This document shows positions 11,765-22,785 of a stretch of DNA of 64,000 bases, one piece after another. The position numbers were made by a program, and so were the translations under genes. The DNA comes from Panicum virgatum (taxonomy: Eukaryota > Streptophyta > Magnoliopsida > Poales > Poaceae): positions 40,936,118 to 41,000,117 of the forward strand of contig NC_053149.1 of NCBI RefSeq assembly GCF_016808335.1, in the 5' to 3' direction. The notes under the pieces are model-generated. The model was given only the letters and a program-made list of their open reading frames with translations. It did no database searches and had not been told where the DNA came from. Every line of letters starts with the position of its first letter. Position 1 is the stretch's first letter.

Positions 11765-11815
11765 CAGGGGCTTTTCTGCAAAAATTTTCGCAAAATTTTT
11801 GCAGAAAAGCCTCTG
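11765..11815. repeat. Long perfect hairpin in the left TIR
   Basis: Arms 11769-11788 and 11792-11811 are a perfect 20-bp inverted repeat around a 3-base loop, and pairing extends about four more pairs with one G-U. It is absent from the right TIR. Confidence 0.9.
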
Positions 11816-11887
11816 GAGGACTGGTCGCCCGGCAGCGGGGCGGCCGGCCCCCCAGGCCGCCCAGTAGCGGGGCGACCGGCTCCCCCG

Positions 11888-11901
11888 CCCTTATATAAGG
11901 G
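11888..11901 (+). promoter_or_regulatory. TATA box of the MULE transposase gene, in the TIR
   Basis: CCCTTATATAAGGG, a palindromic TATA element. A leader follows, then donor CTGCAG|GTAACC at 12015, and the matching acceptor GGCCAG lies just before the ATG at 12120. The intron therefore straddles the TIR edge. Confidence 0.6.
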
Positions 11902-12119
11902 TTGGCTAGTCCCCCGACTCCTCATTTGCATCACTAAAATTCCAGAAACCAAGAAAAGAGAGGGAGGGAGGGAGAGAGGAGAAGCCCTGCCGGATTTTCG
12001 AGCCGACGACTGCAGGTAACCAAAATTCTTCTACGCTTTACAAATAGATTATGTTGTAATTATTTTTGTTGACACAGTAGATTAGCAATCAGTTTAATAT
12101 CATTATTGTGTGGCCAGAT

Positions 12120-14767
12120 ATGTCGAGCAAGCTTTGCTTTCAAGTTCATTATGGTGACTACTATATTTCTCATGATGCGTATGGAGTAAATCTATCAGCT
12201 TTTGAACGCAGAGAGTGCGGAATAGATAAACCCTTAGAGAGGAGTTTTGGTTTCATACGCAAATGCCTTCATGAGATATTCAATGTGAATCCAAAGACCA
12301 ATTTCCTAACCGTTCAGACTGTGACGAATTGGGCAACTGAAGGGGATTTCTGGGAGTTGATGCTTATAACAAATACCGAAGAATGACGGACTTACATGCA
12401 AGCAACTCTTGACCGTGGGTGGCCTCCTGAAATGCTAATTCAGATTCACTAGAAGGCAGCTCATTTCCGTGAAGGGTCAACAAGTACATCATCTCATATG
12501 AACCAAGCAGTGGAACAAGAAAATGAAGATCAGAACATGCATGTCATAGAACCTGAGCCGCCTGGTATAACTGATCAGGTAGGAAAAAAGAAGATCAGAA
12601 CGTGCATGTCATTCAACCTGAGCCGTAAGGTTTAGCTGATGAGGGGGAGTGGATACCTGGAATAGTAGAAGCTGTACAGAATGAAGACCAGGAGGCTCGA
12701 AAGATGGAAGAATGTGGGGACTCATCAGACGATGAGGACTACCCGTTGCTATATGAATGGCGAGACAAGGGTTTTGGAAATCCAGTGATACAGGATATTA
12801 GGAGTAATGAGTACGAATACAGAGAGAATGAGGTTGTGCAGGGGGCAAAGTATCCTAGCATTGAAGCTGTGAAGGATGCTGTGAAGCTTTGGGCTATATC
12901 GTTGAGGAAGGAATTCAGAGTTGTGAAGTCTAGCATCAAAGAATATGAGGTGAAGTGTGTCAATGACGATTGTACATGGCGAGTACATGCCTACAAGGGC
13001 AAGTACAAGACACACTGGGAGTGTTCAATTGTTACACCACATACATGTAGATTAACTGCTGTTGCGCAAAATCACCGTAACATCACATCCACTTTCGTGG
13101 CCAAGAAGATGTATGGGGTGATTCTCGACAAAATTGATTATGAGTCAAAATTGATAATTAGGGACATAGACGACCGTTTTCAATACAAAATCAGCTATGC
13201 AAAGGCTTGGTGGGCAAAATAAAAGGTGTTTGAGATGAGGTTCGGCACATATGAGGCATCATATGATAACCTGCCTCACATGCTGTCAGCAATTGTGCAG
13301 AGAAATCCTGGAAGCGCGACTGATACCTACATTGTACCAAGTTTGTATGGGGGACCTGGATTTCTGCTCCGTGCTTTCTTCTGCCTTGGTGCTTGTGTGA
13401 TGACATTTATGTATTGTCTTCCTGTTCTGTGTATCGACGGCACATTCTTGACAGGGAGATATAAGGGGACAATACTGACAACGATTGGAGTTGATTGCAA
13501 CAAGCAGGTGGTTCCCATCGCCTTTGCTTTTGTTGAGAATGAGAACACAGAGAGCTGGTACTGGTTCCTTGAACGTGTGAAGATTCACGTTGTTGCTGCA
13601 AGGCCTGATGTTTGCCTCATCAGTGACAGTCATGCAGGTCTTCTAGCAGCAATAAGGCAACTACATGAAGGAAGTCGAGAACAACCTCCTCTATGGCCAG
13701 ATGTTGTGAGTAGGTGGTGCATAAGGCATATGGGTGCAAACTTTTATGAGCGCTTCAAGAATAAGGAACTTATGAATTTGTTCAAGAGGTTGTGCACTCA
13801 GAATCAGTAGTGGAAGTTCGATGCTTTGTGGCAGGTGCTAGATAATATGTGTGCCGAGCTACTAAAGGAACATGCCTCAACCTCCAGCCGTAGACGTTCA
13901 GGTGGCGGACCTTTCACACAGTGGATCAAGGATGCACCTAAGGAGAAGTGGTCAATTCTATAGGACACTGGTGGGCGTCGATATGGGAACGAGACAACCA
14001 ACCACGGAGAGTGTTACAACATGGTAATGCGTCATGTTCGTTGATTTCCTCTTGTTGGCATAGTTGAGTTCATCATGTACGGATGCACAAGGTACTTTAG
14101 ATAGCGGTACCAGACAGCTGTTGTCTTACTTAATGATCCACGAGTGGTTTTTTGTAATATGGTCACTAAATACATGAAATAAAAGATTGAAAAGACTCAC
14201 TATCATAGAGTGGTCTCCATGGGCACAAAGGATCAAAGGTTTGAGGTTTTATGCAAGGACAGGACAGGTCAGGGTGTCCGCAGACAAAAGGTGGTTCAGG
14301 ATTGCTTTATAACGCCGGAAGGCAAGGTGTTTTGCAGATGCAAGAAGCCACAACTTCTTCACTTACCATGCTCCCATGTTATTGCGGCATGTTCAGAATC
14401 TGGATTGGAAGCTGGGGTTTTTGTTTCTGAATATTACAGAAAAGAAACCGCTGTGCACACTTGGGGCCATGAGATATATGGCATAGGCAGTCTGGGATCA
14501 TTGACTACACCAAATATCCCTCAAATGTACATTCCCAATCCAGATTCTAGGAGAGGGATAGGTCGACGGCAAACACTTCGTATCCGTAACGGAATGGATG
14601 AGTCTGAGGCAGGAAAGAAGAAAAAACGATGCAACCTGTGTGGAGCAGACAGTCACACTTACAAGAAGTGCCCTAAAATGCATGAAGATAATGCTGGTGC
14701 CGAGGTTGGACTTTCTGGGAATCCCACCGATGGATTGCCTCCGGATTTTGGAGCCCGTCGCATTTAG
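12120..14767 (+). pseudogene. MuDR-type MULE transposase, decayed
   Basis: The transposase cuts and pastes the element by binding its TIRs. The first part (ATG 12120 to TGA near 12384) is in a different frame from the rest. From 12704 to 14767 one frame carries, in order, a Mutator-type DNA-binding N-domain with a C..C....W motif (about 12950-13050), the MULE DDE core (CIDGTFLTGRYKG near 13430 and LISDSHAGLLAAI near 13610), a SWIM zinc finger (CRCKKPQLLHLPCSHVIAAC near 14335) and a C-terminal CCHC knuckle (CNLCGADSHTYKKC near 14630). This is the complete MuDRA architecture. It is inactivated by at least six in-frame stops: 13220 TAA, 13808 TAG, 13961 TAG, 14042 TGA, 14102 TAG and 14180 TAA. 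Several look like CAA or CAG turned to TAA or TAG, as expected from decay of methylated cytosines. Otherwise well conserved. Confidence 0.93.
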
Positions 14768-15233
14768 ATTTCATTATGTATGGATATGTATTTGAACCAG
14801 ATGTATGGATATGTATTCCCACCTGTATGTGACAATTACATTTCGTTACGTATGGATATGTATTTGAACCAAATGGTAGCATGTAACAATACAAAGGTAT
14901 TTGTGCAATAAGGTTTCTTGGTTGCAATTCTAAATGTGTAGGTTGATTGAATTAGATTGCTAACTGAATGTAGTGTACTGAAAATAGAAGTATAAGGTAG
15001 GTTACGAACCATAAATTCCCGGCTTGCAATACAATTTTGTAAACAATGCTACGATTACAAAGCAGAGGCCTAAGGCGTTCATACTACTACAGTAAATAAT
15101 GCTGAGACCTTTGCTATAAACTAGGTACTTTAACAATGAAAAACAGTGGCATATGCAACACGGTAACCTCGTGTTGTGACTAAACCTGACATGCCTTAGG
15201 AAATGTAAAATGCCGGGATTACATGATGGTGCT
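14768..15233. other. Convergent intergenic spacer inside the MULE
   Basis: AT-rich region between the two convergent stop codons, with imperfect direct repeats of TGTATGGATATGTATT at 14775-14880. No gene. Confidence 0.6.
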
Positions 15234-15821
15234 TTACTGAGTGCATCGGGGATATTTTCCCTTCCTAATAGCTTCAGGCCCTGCTTCCTTAGCACGGCGT
15301 GCCCTCTCTCACTTCCGCTCCCTGTCAGCTTCACGTTCATCTGCCTTCTGATGTTCCACTTCTACAATCCTCTTCTAAATCTCTTCCTGATCTTTCTTGC
15401 GCTTCTCCTCCATCTATTCTTCATGCAGCATTCGTTGCCACCTTTCTGCATCCCACCTTGCTTGACGCTCAACATGGTCCTTATCCTGATGAGATTACTC
15501 GGTGTCTAACCACTGCACGAAATCACATAGAGGCGGTGGAGTCTTTCCCCAAATCATGTTAGAAGTCATTACCAGATCCGAAAGTGGCAAACTCTGATAG
15601 TGTTTTGTAGTACCTTTGCTCAATCCTTGCCGTAATGCTTGGGCAGATCATACTCGTAATTCTCGCACATGAAGAACTTCATGCCAAAATCGTCCCCCAA
15701 AAACCCTGGATTTCACTAACTTGCACAAGGATCCGCAAAAGCACATAGGCACCTGGACTCCTTGGGGGACTGTTTCCTTCACCTTACTCCGTGGAATGTA
15801 GGTGGATCCTGAGGAGGCCAT
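15234..15821 (-). pseudogene. GRF zinc-finger protein of the MULE, decayed
   Basis: Starting at ATG 15821 the frame gives MASSGSTYIPRSKVKETVPQ, then VPMCFCGSLCKLVKS, the first half of a GRF-type zinc finger (CxCGxxC). A frameshift at a G run follows; the next frame gives FGMKFFMCENYEYD, supplying the remaining Cys. Further on come a charged helical tail and ...RKGKYPRCTQ ending at 15234. Stops and frameshifts show it is dead. A splice acceptor (GATTGCCAG) lies just upstream of the ATG, and the right TIR carries the same donor as the transposase side, so the gene would be transcribed from the right TIR towards the transposase. Its role in transposition is unknown to me. Confidence 0.8.
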
Positions 15822-15905
15822 GGTGTTGAGCTCTGGCAATCACAAGTGCGCAATCAGATTGCTAATGTACTGTATCATAAACTGATTGCTAATGTACTGT
15901 ATCAC

Positions 15906-16284
15906 AAAATGATTGCTAATCTACTATGTCAACAAAAATAATTACAACATAATCTATTTGTAAAGCGTAGAAGAATTTTGGTTACCTGCAGTCGTCGGCT
16001 CGAAAATCCGGCAGGGCTTCGCCTCTCTCCCTCCCTCCCTCTCTTTTCTTGGTTTCTGGAATTTTAGTGATGCAAATGAGGAGTGGGGGGGACCAGTCAA
16101 CCCTTATATAAGGGCGGGGGAGCCGGTCGGCCTGCTGCTGGGCGGCCGAGGCCCACCGCCCCGCTGCTGGGTGGCCTGGGGGGCCGGCCACCCTGCTGCC
16201 GGACGACCGGGGTATATTCCTTTAAATTTCGAAAATGAAAATATATTTTTTGTAAAAAAATAAAAAATATAAAAATTAAAAATC
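15906..16284. repeat. Right TIR of the MULE
   Basis: Inverted copy of the left TIR with the same CCCTTATATAAGGG TATA palindrome at 16101-16114 and the same CTGCAG|GTAACC donor on the minus strand. Confidence 0.85.
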
Positions 16285-16481
16285 CGCAAGCTCTGGGTCA
16301 CGCATGCAGTTCGGTGGCCCGTCATGCATAGCTGGCTAGCTGCCGCCTATCACCATATTCATATCGTTGCACGCCCGATCCGCCGTTGTTGCCGCCGGCG
16401 CTAGCTCACTGTGTGCGCAGGTAAACCTCCCGACTTGGCAGCATGCGGTGATGGGATCGCGCAGACACCCAATTTGGCTCT
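16285..16481. repeat. Duplicated segment, copy 1, part 2
   Basis: Matches 59634-59828 from AAGCTCTGGGTCACGC to the GCTCT that became the element A target duplication. Only about 200 bases separate the MULE from element A. Confidence 0.95.
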
Positions 16482-16897
16482 TGTCGGTGTTTACCGCCAA
16501 ACCTACTCAGGGATGTCCTGAGCAGTAAGGTTTGTAGGTAGAAATCGACTGCTCTGGAACTCGATGATGCAAGAAACACAAAATTTAGACAGGTTCGGGC
16601 CGCGAGTTGCGTAATACCCTATGTCCTGTGTGGTTGTTTGTATTGCCTTAGGTGTTGATGTTGTTTCGAGGGGGTCCCTGCCCGTCCTTATATATCCGGG
16701 GGGACAGGGTTGCATGAAAAGTCCTTGCCGAGTATAGTTGGAGTCCTACTACAACACAATCGGGTAGTTTTCTTTGTACTGTAGCTAGTTCTACGCCTAT
16801 TCGGGTAGTTACAAGAGAAGTAAGGTACATCCATAATCTATCTCTTACTATAGAACATTCTATGCATATAAGCAGTCCCGCTGCCTCGGGTTTGACA
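16482..16897 (-). repeat. 3' LTR of element A
   Basis: 416 bp, TG...CA, roughly 10% different from its partner by eye. On the minus strand it contains a TATATAAGG promoter box. Confidence 0.95.
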
Positions 16898-16910
16898 AGC
16901 CCCCGAGCTC
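16898..16910 (-). other. Polypurine tract of element A
   Basis: The minus strand reads GAGCTCGGGGGCT directly before the LTR, which sets the element's orientation. Confidence 0.75.
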
Positions 16911-18590
16911 TTCGTAGCCGAGTCCTGCAGGCGTCGAGTACTTGGCTGGGCGTCTTCGAGTACTTCAAGTAATCAGAACGTCCCTCTGGTTGCTTCTGAG
17001 CTTCCTTCAGATACATCGAGTAGTTCTCCAAGTACTTCTGGTTGCTCCGAGACTGTGAGGTGCTCAAGCCCCGAAAACTTGATCATATATGGTGCGCGAA
17101 ATACTCGCGCTCCATATGGAGTAGTCTCCGAGCCTTAGGTTGAATCGCAGAATCAGGCTGAGGATCACTTTAGTCTTTTTCCTTTATTATTTTCCAAAAA
17201 ATTTGAAAAATAAATCTCTGATGCACATATCCCGCAGCCCCCGAGCCTTAAATCAAAATCCCTTATTCTGCGGGTAGCCCCCGAACAAAGATTTGAAATT
17301 AAGGATCTAAGACGTGGCATTAGATTTTATTCTTCAGAATATCTGCAGTTTTAATCAGATCTGGTATCCAAAAAGACCTCTTTTTCGGGTAAAAAAATCC
17401 CTGAAAAATGATTTGATTGGATACACCACACTAATTGCACCCGAAATATCCTCAGAAATAAAACCCGGGATGTATATCTTTTACTGTGTGCTCACATGGG
17501 TCTGTACTGTATGGAGAATCTTCATTATTACGCTCGTGAATTCTACCACTGTAGCATCACGGGTTGTCCTCCAGTAAGGTCCCTTGTGGCTATAAAAGGT
17601 GGGTGAGAGGTCTTTGGCAGAAGCACCAGCATTCTAAAGCTATGGCTTGCGTTTGGTGTTCTTGCTCTCGCCCTCCTAAAATTTCTGTAGTCCTTTCCAG
17701 CAAAAGATGCTAGAAGAGAACTTGCGAGTGACAAGAGAAGTCCCTGCTACCTCATCGTGCAACCCCAATGCTCTCATCTGATCCATTTTGGACATCATGT
17801 CCTTGCATATTCCAATGAGACAGGTTTGCTATTGATGGGTTGAGTCTTGTCGTGTCACATCCTTGGGGTTGCCTGTTTCTGGGTGCCCAAGAACTGACAT
17901 CTCTGGTAAGGAGACTTAATCTTATCACAACATATTCAGGGAGAAGGATAAATTTCTCCGCAAGATGCTACAAGAGATCTTGCGAGGAGATTACTGTAAT
18001 CTGCCTCCAAACTCTTGAAACTTTTCTCCCAGAATACGAGTATCATTATTCCCTTGATGGGAATAACAAGTTTATACTTTGTTATGGCCTCGGGCCGATC
18101 TAATTGCAGCAGATTCCGACTAGAAGCTCCAGGAGATCTAGGCAGTGTGCATGCTGGTCTGAGTCATTCTAAAGCTAGTTAGGAAGAAGTACTCGAGTTG
18201 TAATATCGAGTAGTTGTATTGTGTCGAGTACTTTTCCTTTATCCTAGAATGTAATCCCAGTAGAAGGAAGTAGAGTCGAGTAGTTGTCAATGGATGTGAG
18301 TGTTTTCTTTTTCTAGAATGTAATCTTAGAAAAAAATGTCTCAGAAAATCTCATTTTTTCCGCAATTGGTAACTGACTGTTGGCCTTTTGGTTGTTTTAC
18401 CGTATTGCCACCACCATTATAAAATAGAACGGTAACTAGGTTTTACCTCACCGGCCGCCATTCTCATTTACTGTTTAGATTTATTCTTGCTCTCAAGCTC
18501 CCAGATCCAAAATTCCTTGCTTCCTCTTGCTTCCCAATCCCCTTAGGGTTTAGCTAGTGTATGCGCGTGAAGCTCTCTGTTGATTTCCAG
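16911..18590. other. Element A non-coding region, 3' side
   Basis: No coding frame recognised. It contains repeated GTCGAGTA-type motifs and lies between the purine tract and the antisense gene. A splice-like GATTTCCAG immediately precedes the antisense ATG, so part of it may be that gene's promoter and 5' leader. Confidence 0.5.
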
Positions 18591-21444
18591 ATGGCACCCA
18601 AAAAGTCGAGCAAGGGCATGGGTGCGACTGCTGAACCATCCCGCGATGAAAGATGGATCACAAGTAAGTGCTCTGAATCTGATATAGAAACCCTAGTTTC
18701 TGCTAGTCTTCTGCTGGAGAAATCCGTCATCCAATGGCGTCCTGCCTTGGGTGATGATCGTCCGTATGAAAATACGGGCGAAATCGTCACTTTCGTACCT
18801 TATTTGGAATAGGGATTGGGGTTTTCTTGTTCATTTTCTTCTATGGGCTCCTGCGCTACTACAGGATCCAGCTCCACCATTTGACCCCCAATTCTTTTGT
18901 TCATATTTCTATCTTTGTGCATTTGTGCGAAGCTTTTCTGGGCATCGAGCCCCATTTCGAACTCTTTTGATTCCTTTTCCACCTTAAACCGTAGCCAGAT
19001 TCCTACATTTTAGATGTAGTAGGAGGTGTGGGTTTACAGCTTAGACAGAAGAAGGATAAGGTTTATATCCCTTATAAACTTAACAATAAGGTAATCGACT
19101 GGAAACCCAAATGGTTTTATGTTGAGAACCAGTGGGAGAGCGTACCAGCGATTAGCCCAGGCCCTCCAATTCAATGGTCAGAATGGAATAAGAAACCAGT
19201 CGACAGTAGTCAGATCTCCGAGCTACTCGCACAGATTGCCAATCTTAGGCAAAATAATGTGATTGGAGAGGCTGTCATGTTCGACTGTATGAAAAGAAGG
19301 ATTCAACCGCTGCAGGCTCGGGAAACATTTGGTTTCCAGTATCAGGGAACAACTGATTCATCAAGATACTCAGAGGAAGAGATCTCGGATGAAGAGGTGT
19401 TTAGTCGAGTCCAGCGACTGCTAAGGGATGTAAAGAAAATTCCCGTTGTTTCTGATACTTATTCTGCTGCAAGTCATCTGAAGTAGGTACTTGATAAGAG
19501 TAGTCGATTTGTAGTTATCGATTACTTTACCTTAGTGTAATTCTAATAGAATTTGTTTTCTGTAGGAGGACGTGGAGCGTTTTAAAAGTAGTCCTCCACT
19601 GCCAGGCATTTATTTGTCCTTTTTATTTCTCCATGCGCTCTTATATTGTCAATCAAGTCCTAGCATTTTCATATGAAATTGTATATAAATAGTACTGATT
19701 TCTAATCTTGATTGTGCAAATGAGGAGGCAGCTGGAGAGAGGAGTGATGGGGAGCGCAGCCCCACTCCTAGTGCCGATACTGAAGCCGGGCATCCAAAGG
19801 GTGTGCGGTCTGTAGCGAGGAAGCGCAGTAGCTCTTCTCAAGCCACCCACGACAGGTAAGTAACTAGTTGATTTCAATCAAGTACTTTCTGTCTTCAATA
19901 TGCTGGTTTTGACTTAAATTTTTGCTTTTTTAAATCCGGCGGCTAAAATGCCACGAACTTCAGCATCTGGGGATGATGCTGTGGTGGGACAAACCGTCCC
20001 TTCCACCACCGTGGACCCATCAAAGGGGACTGTGACTACTCTACCGGCGAGTAGTTCCAATGTAGATAATGCCGGAAATGCGGGTAGCCAGGCTGTCATT
20101 GTGAAGCCTACCCGAAAGTTTGGCATCAAGAAACTTGCCGTGAAGTGGGCATCTACGTAAGTTCTTTTTAAACTTGTCTGTAGATTTGGCTAAGTATCAA
20201 GTACAATTCAACTGCTTCGTGTTGACAGTGATGTACTTCTGGGGGCAAGAGGGGAAACTGAGGACGACTCAGCCCCCAAATCGGTGGTGGAGAAGCCCCC
20301 GAGTACTCCAGAGATGAGTGCTCGTGAGGCAGAGAACATGGCAGCTGCCATGCTTCGAGATTCTCCACTTCCGGATGCCGAGAGGAGCGATGAAGGGCTC
20401 CCGCAAGGTAGTAGAAGCGACAAGCTTCTAGAGGAGGAGGATGGCTTGAAACTTCCTGAGGGAGGCGACGAGAAGCAGCCTGAAAACACCCCTTCAGGTA
20501 AACTTATAATGCCTTGTACTGATAGAGTGCTTCCTTCTCTTTTTAGCTTTGTGAACTAAGTTTTTCCTCTAGATTCACAAAATGGAGGAGATGTTGTAGA
20601 GAAAGTAGATGTGTCAGAAAAGGAAGTCTCCGTGGTGCGGGCGAGTGCTTCCCAGGTTTCATCGGGAAGTGCCGCAAGAGAAGCTAAAGCTTGCATTCAA
20701 GCTGCTGGGGGTAAGTAATCGAGTATTTCGAGTACTTAAGTATAGATCGAGTAGTGTGTACTGATCCTTTTGTTTTTATATCTTGGCAGGAGGTGTTGGG
20801 AGAGGGGAGTAGCCAGCCCCCGGACAACTCGGAGCTAGATTCTCTGAGAGAGCGGGTGAAAACGCTCTCGTCCGAGAAGGCTGCCCTTCAGGATAAAATA
20901 AAAAAACTCTCCAAGGCCAAGAAAGGTTAGTCTTTAGCATATATGATGCAATCGACTAGATTATTCTGCCAGGTGTTTATAAGGTTTTTCTTTTTAATCG
21001 AGTACAGCTTGCTCGAAATCATTAAAGATTGAGGAAAGTTTGGTACTGGATCTAAATATTCTTATGTACCGAAACGCAAATGAAATCGAGAAGCTCAAGA
21101 AGATCAAGGCGGATTCTGACCAAGAGGCAGCGACTTGTCTTCAGCAGCTTAAAACTTTGTCAGAATCTAGGGACTTGATGCAGCAAGAGCTTGAAGAACT
21201 CAGAGATGCTGCTCAAGATGTGGCAGGACTTGTGGAGATCCCGGAGGGGAATGAGGACGAACTGCTTATGCTGGCGGGGAGGCTTCGGAAAGTACCCGAG
21301 AGCTTCGAAAGGTACGTCTCCACAACCACCCGACAGTACGTGGGACATGTACTCAGGGTGGTGAAGTCCTACTGGCCACTTACTAAACTTGATGCACTTG
21401 GGAAGGGCGCAAAGGATGACTGTGCTGATGAAAAATTCAATTAG
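18591..21444 (+). pseudogene. Antisense Transposase_28-like gene of element A, decayed
   Basis: Transcribed opposite to its host retroelement. It starts MAPKKSSKG; the frame then shifts through ...LLRYYRIQLHHLTPNSFVHI... and reaches VGLQLRQKKDKVYIPYKLNN and WKPKWFYVENQWESVP, and then RRIQPLQARETFGFQYQG (19028-19486). This order is the plant 'putative gypsy type transposon' (Transposase_28) family, which is carried by Tat-lineage elements as an extra gene and is not a known transposase. Acidic, low-complexity exons follow (about 19730-19860, 19948-20160, 20225-20500) and finally a coiled-coil exon (21007-21444). A frameshift near 18810 and stops near 18970 and 18990 inactivate it. Function unknown. 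Confidence 0.75.
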
Positions 21445-21518
21445 TACCTACAAGAAACCTCCCCAGTGGCAGATCAAATAGTGGCGTCATTGAACAAACC
21501 TGAATCCCCTTGAGTTTG

Positions 21519-22733
21519 TGTTATCTCCATAAATTAATAGGGTTAATTTATGGGCCGAAAGCAAGATGGGCTTAAAACAGAAGATCAAGAAGACTTGCAA
21601 ATCGGCTCCTGCGTGAGCATCTGGGCCACATGGGCCGTGTATCCTTAGATTTAGTTTAAGATTAGAGATAGAGTCCGATCGGGACATGATTAGTTTAGAT
21701 TGTTTCCCAAGTCTCCGGACTATAAATATGTATCCTTTGTTATTCATGAAAGAGAGCGTAATCACAACTCGCAAACAACAACTCTCGGCGCATCGCCACC
21801 CCTAATCCTAGGGTTTCATCCAAGTAAGCGTCATGCTGCCCTGATCGCTTCTCGCGATCAGGGCAGCATTGTTCTTGCTTTTACCTTGGTATTACTCGTA
21901 CTGAAGCGTTTTTTATGGCGAGTAGTACTAGTTATCTTGATGTTTGTAGCATGTCTTTCAATAGATTCATCATGCTTTCGTTGTTTATCATCTACGAATA
22001 TCACGTTGTCTCTGTGCAGTCACGTTTCAATCTCATGCTAGTTCTTGTCGCATAGAACTAGTAACACAGAGGCAACACCCTGCTTCTCTTATGTCTAGTA
22101 GATCTGATCTGTTATGGTTTGCTCTTATCTTAAGAGTTTGCGTAATATCTGCTAGGTTAGGCCTTGCAAACGGATTGGATGATCCGGTGGCGTAGTGGAT
22201 GCTTTATCTTAGCCTTGATAGGGATTGTTCCGGGAATCGGCTCTTGCTAGTTCTTAGGCCTCTGTTTTGGGTTACGGTTTAGTTATCTGTTACGTTCATT
22301 AGGCCTAGTCACGTGTAGGATGTTCCAATCTAGCAGTGAAGCTTTTACCATCGTGGATTAGATTAGTTAGATTTAATTGAAGCAGTTTTACAGTTATTTG
22401 CTCTATTTACCATATCTGGATACGATCAGATCCGATCTGACACCGGGACACGATCGGCTCTTTAAAGCCGATGCAAGAGTCGTCCCGGGGAGCCGACCAC
22501 GGCTCGGACTTACGTTTACACGTGTCTTTGTATGCAGGAAACTGTTCGGAGCACGTTTGCACCCTCCTGATCGGGTATAGGTCAGGTGGCACGCCCGGTT
22601 TTCCACAAAACCTCCGGGCGCGTGACGGAATTGCGGGCCGTCGACGAGGGAGCAGTGCCTGCTAGCGCCCCAGCAACCTCCCGGCTCTTCGTGTTGCCTG
22701 TCGCTACTCGCCGGTGGGTTTCGACTGACAACA
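21519..22733 (+). repeat. 5' LTR of element B
   Basis: Begins TGTTATC and ends ACAACA. Contains TATAAATA at 21721 and a strong hairpin at 21833-21869. A CAA|GTAAGC donor (about 21822) and a TTTGTATGCAG acceptor (about 22540) suggest that a leader intron is spliced within the LTR transcript. Confidence 0.95.
21833..21869 (+). repeat. 16-bp-stem hairpin in the LTR leader of B
   Basis: Arms 21833-21848 and 21854-21869 are perfectly complementary around the 5-base loop TTCTC. The same hairpin is intact in the other LTR near 33225-33261. Confidence 0.95.
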
Positions 22734-22738
22734 CATTC

Positions 22739-22755
22739 TGGCACGCCTGGTGGGA
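22739..22755 (+). other. Primer-binding site of element B
   Basis: TGGCACGCCTGGTGGGA lies five bases after the 5' LTR, the expected place for tRNA priming of reverse transcription. Confidence 0.7.
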
Positions 22756-22785
22756 CTCTTCTCGGCAACAACATCTACTGCAACA

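Larger units (their letters stand above)
11657..12090. repeat. Left TIR of the MULE
   Basis: Inverted match to 15906-16284, running through a TATA-containing promoter, a purine-rich leader and a splice donor. It contains about 100 bases, including a long hairpin, that the right TIR lacks. Confidence 0.85.
11657..16284 (+). mobile_element. Mutator-like element (MULE) with two convergent genes
   Basis: The element is bounded by long inverted repeats (11657-12090 and 15906-16284) whose outer ends read GATTTTTA. Inside are a MuDR-type transposase on the plus strand (12120-14767) and a GRF zinc-finger gene on the minus strand (15234-15821), tail to tail. Flanks match the continuous sequence at 59619-59640, so insertion here is certain. 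I cannot find a clean 9-bp target duplication: left flank TCCCAGCAC, right flank CGCAAGCTC. Both genes carry disabling mutations, so the element is not autonomous now. Confidence 0.9.

Noticed and set aside
11648..16293. 9-bp target duplication for the MULE
   Set aside because: The flanks TCCCAGCAC and CGCAAGCTC do not match, and the duplicate locus implies small target changes instead.
21700..22041. 113-codon frame repeated at 33092-33433
   Set aside because: It lies inside both LTRs of B and overlaps the hairpin and leader; repetition reflects the LTR pair, not a gene.
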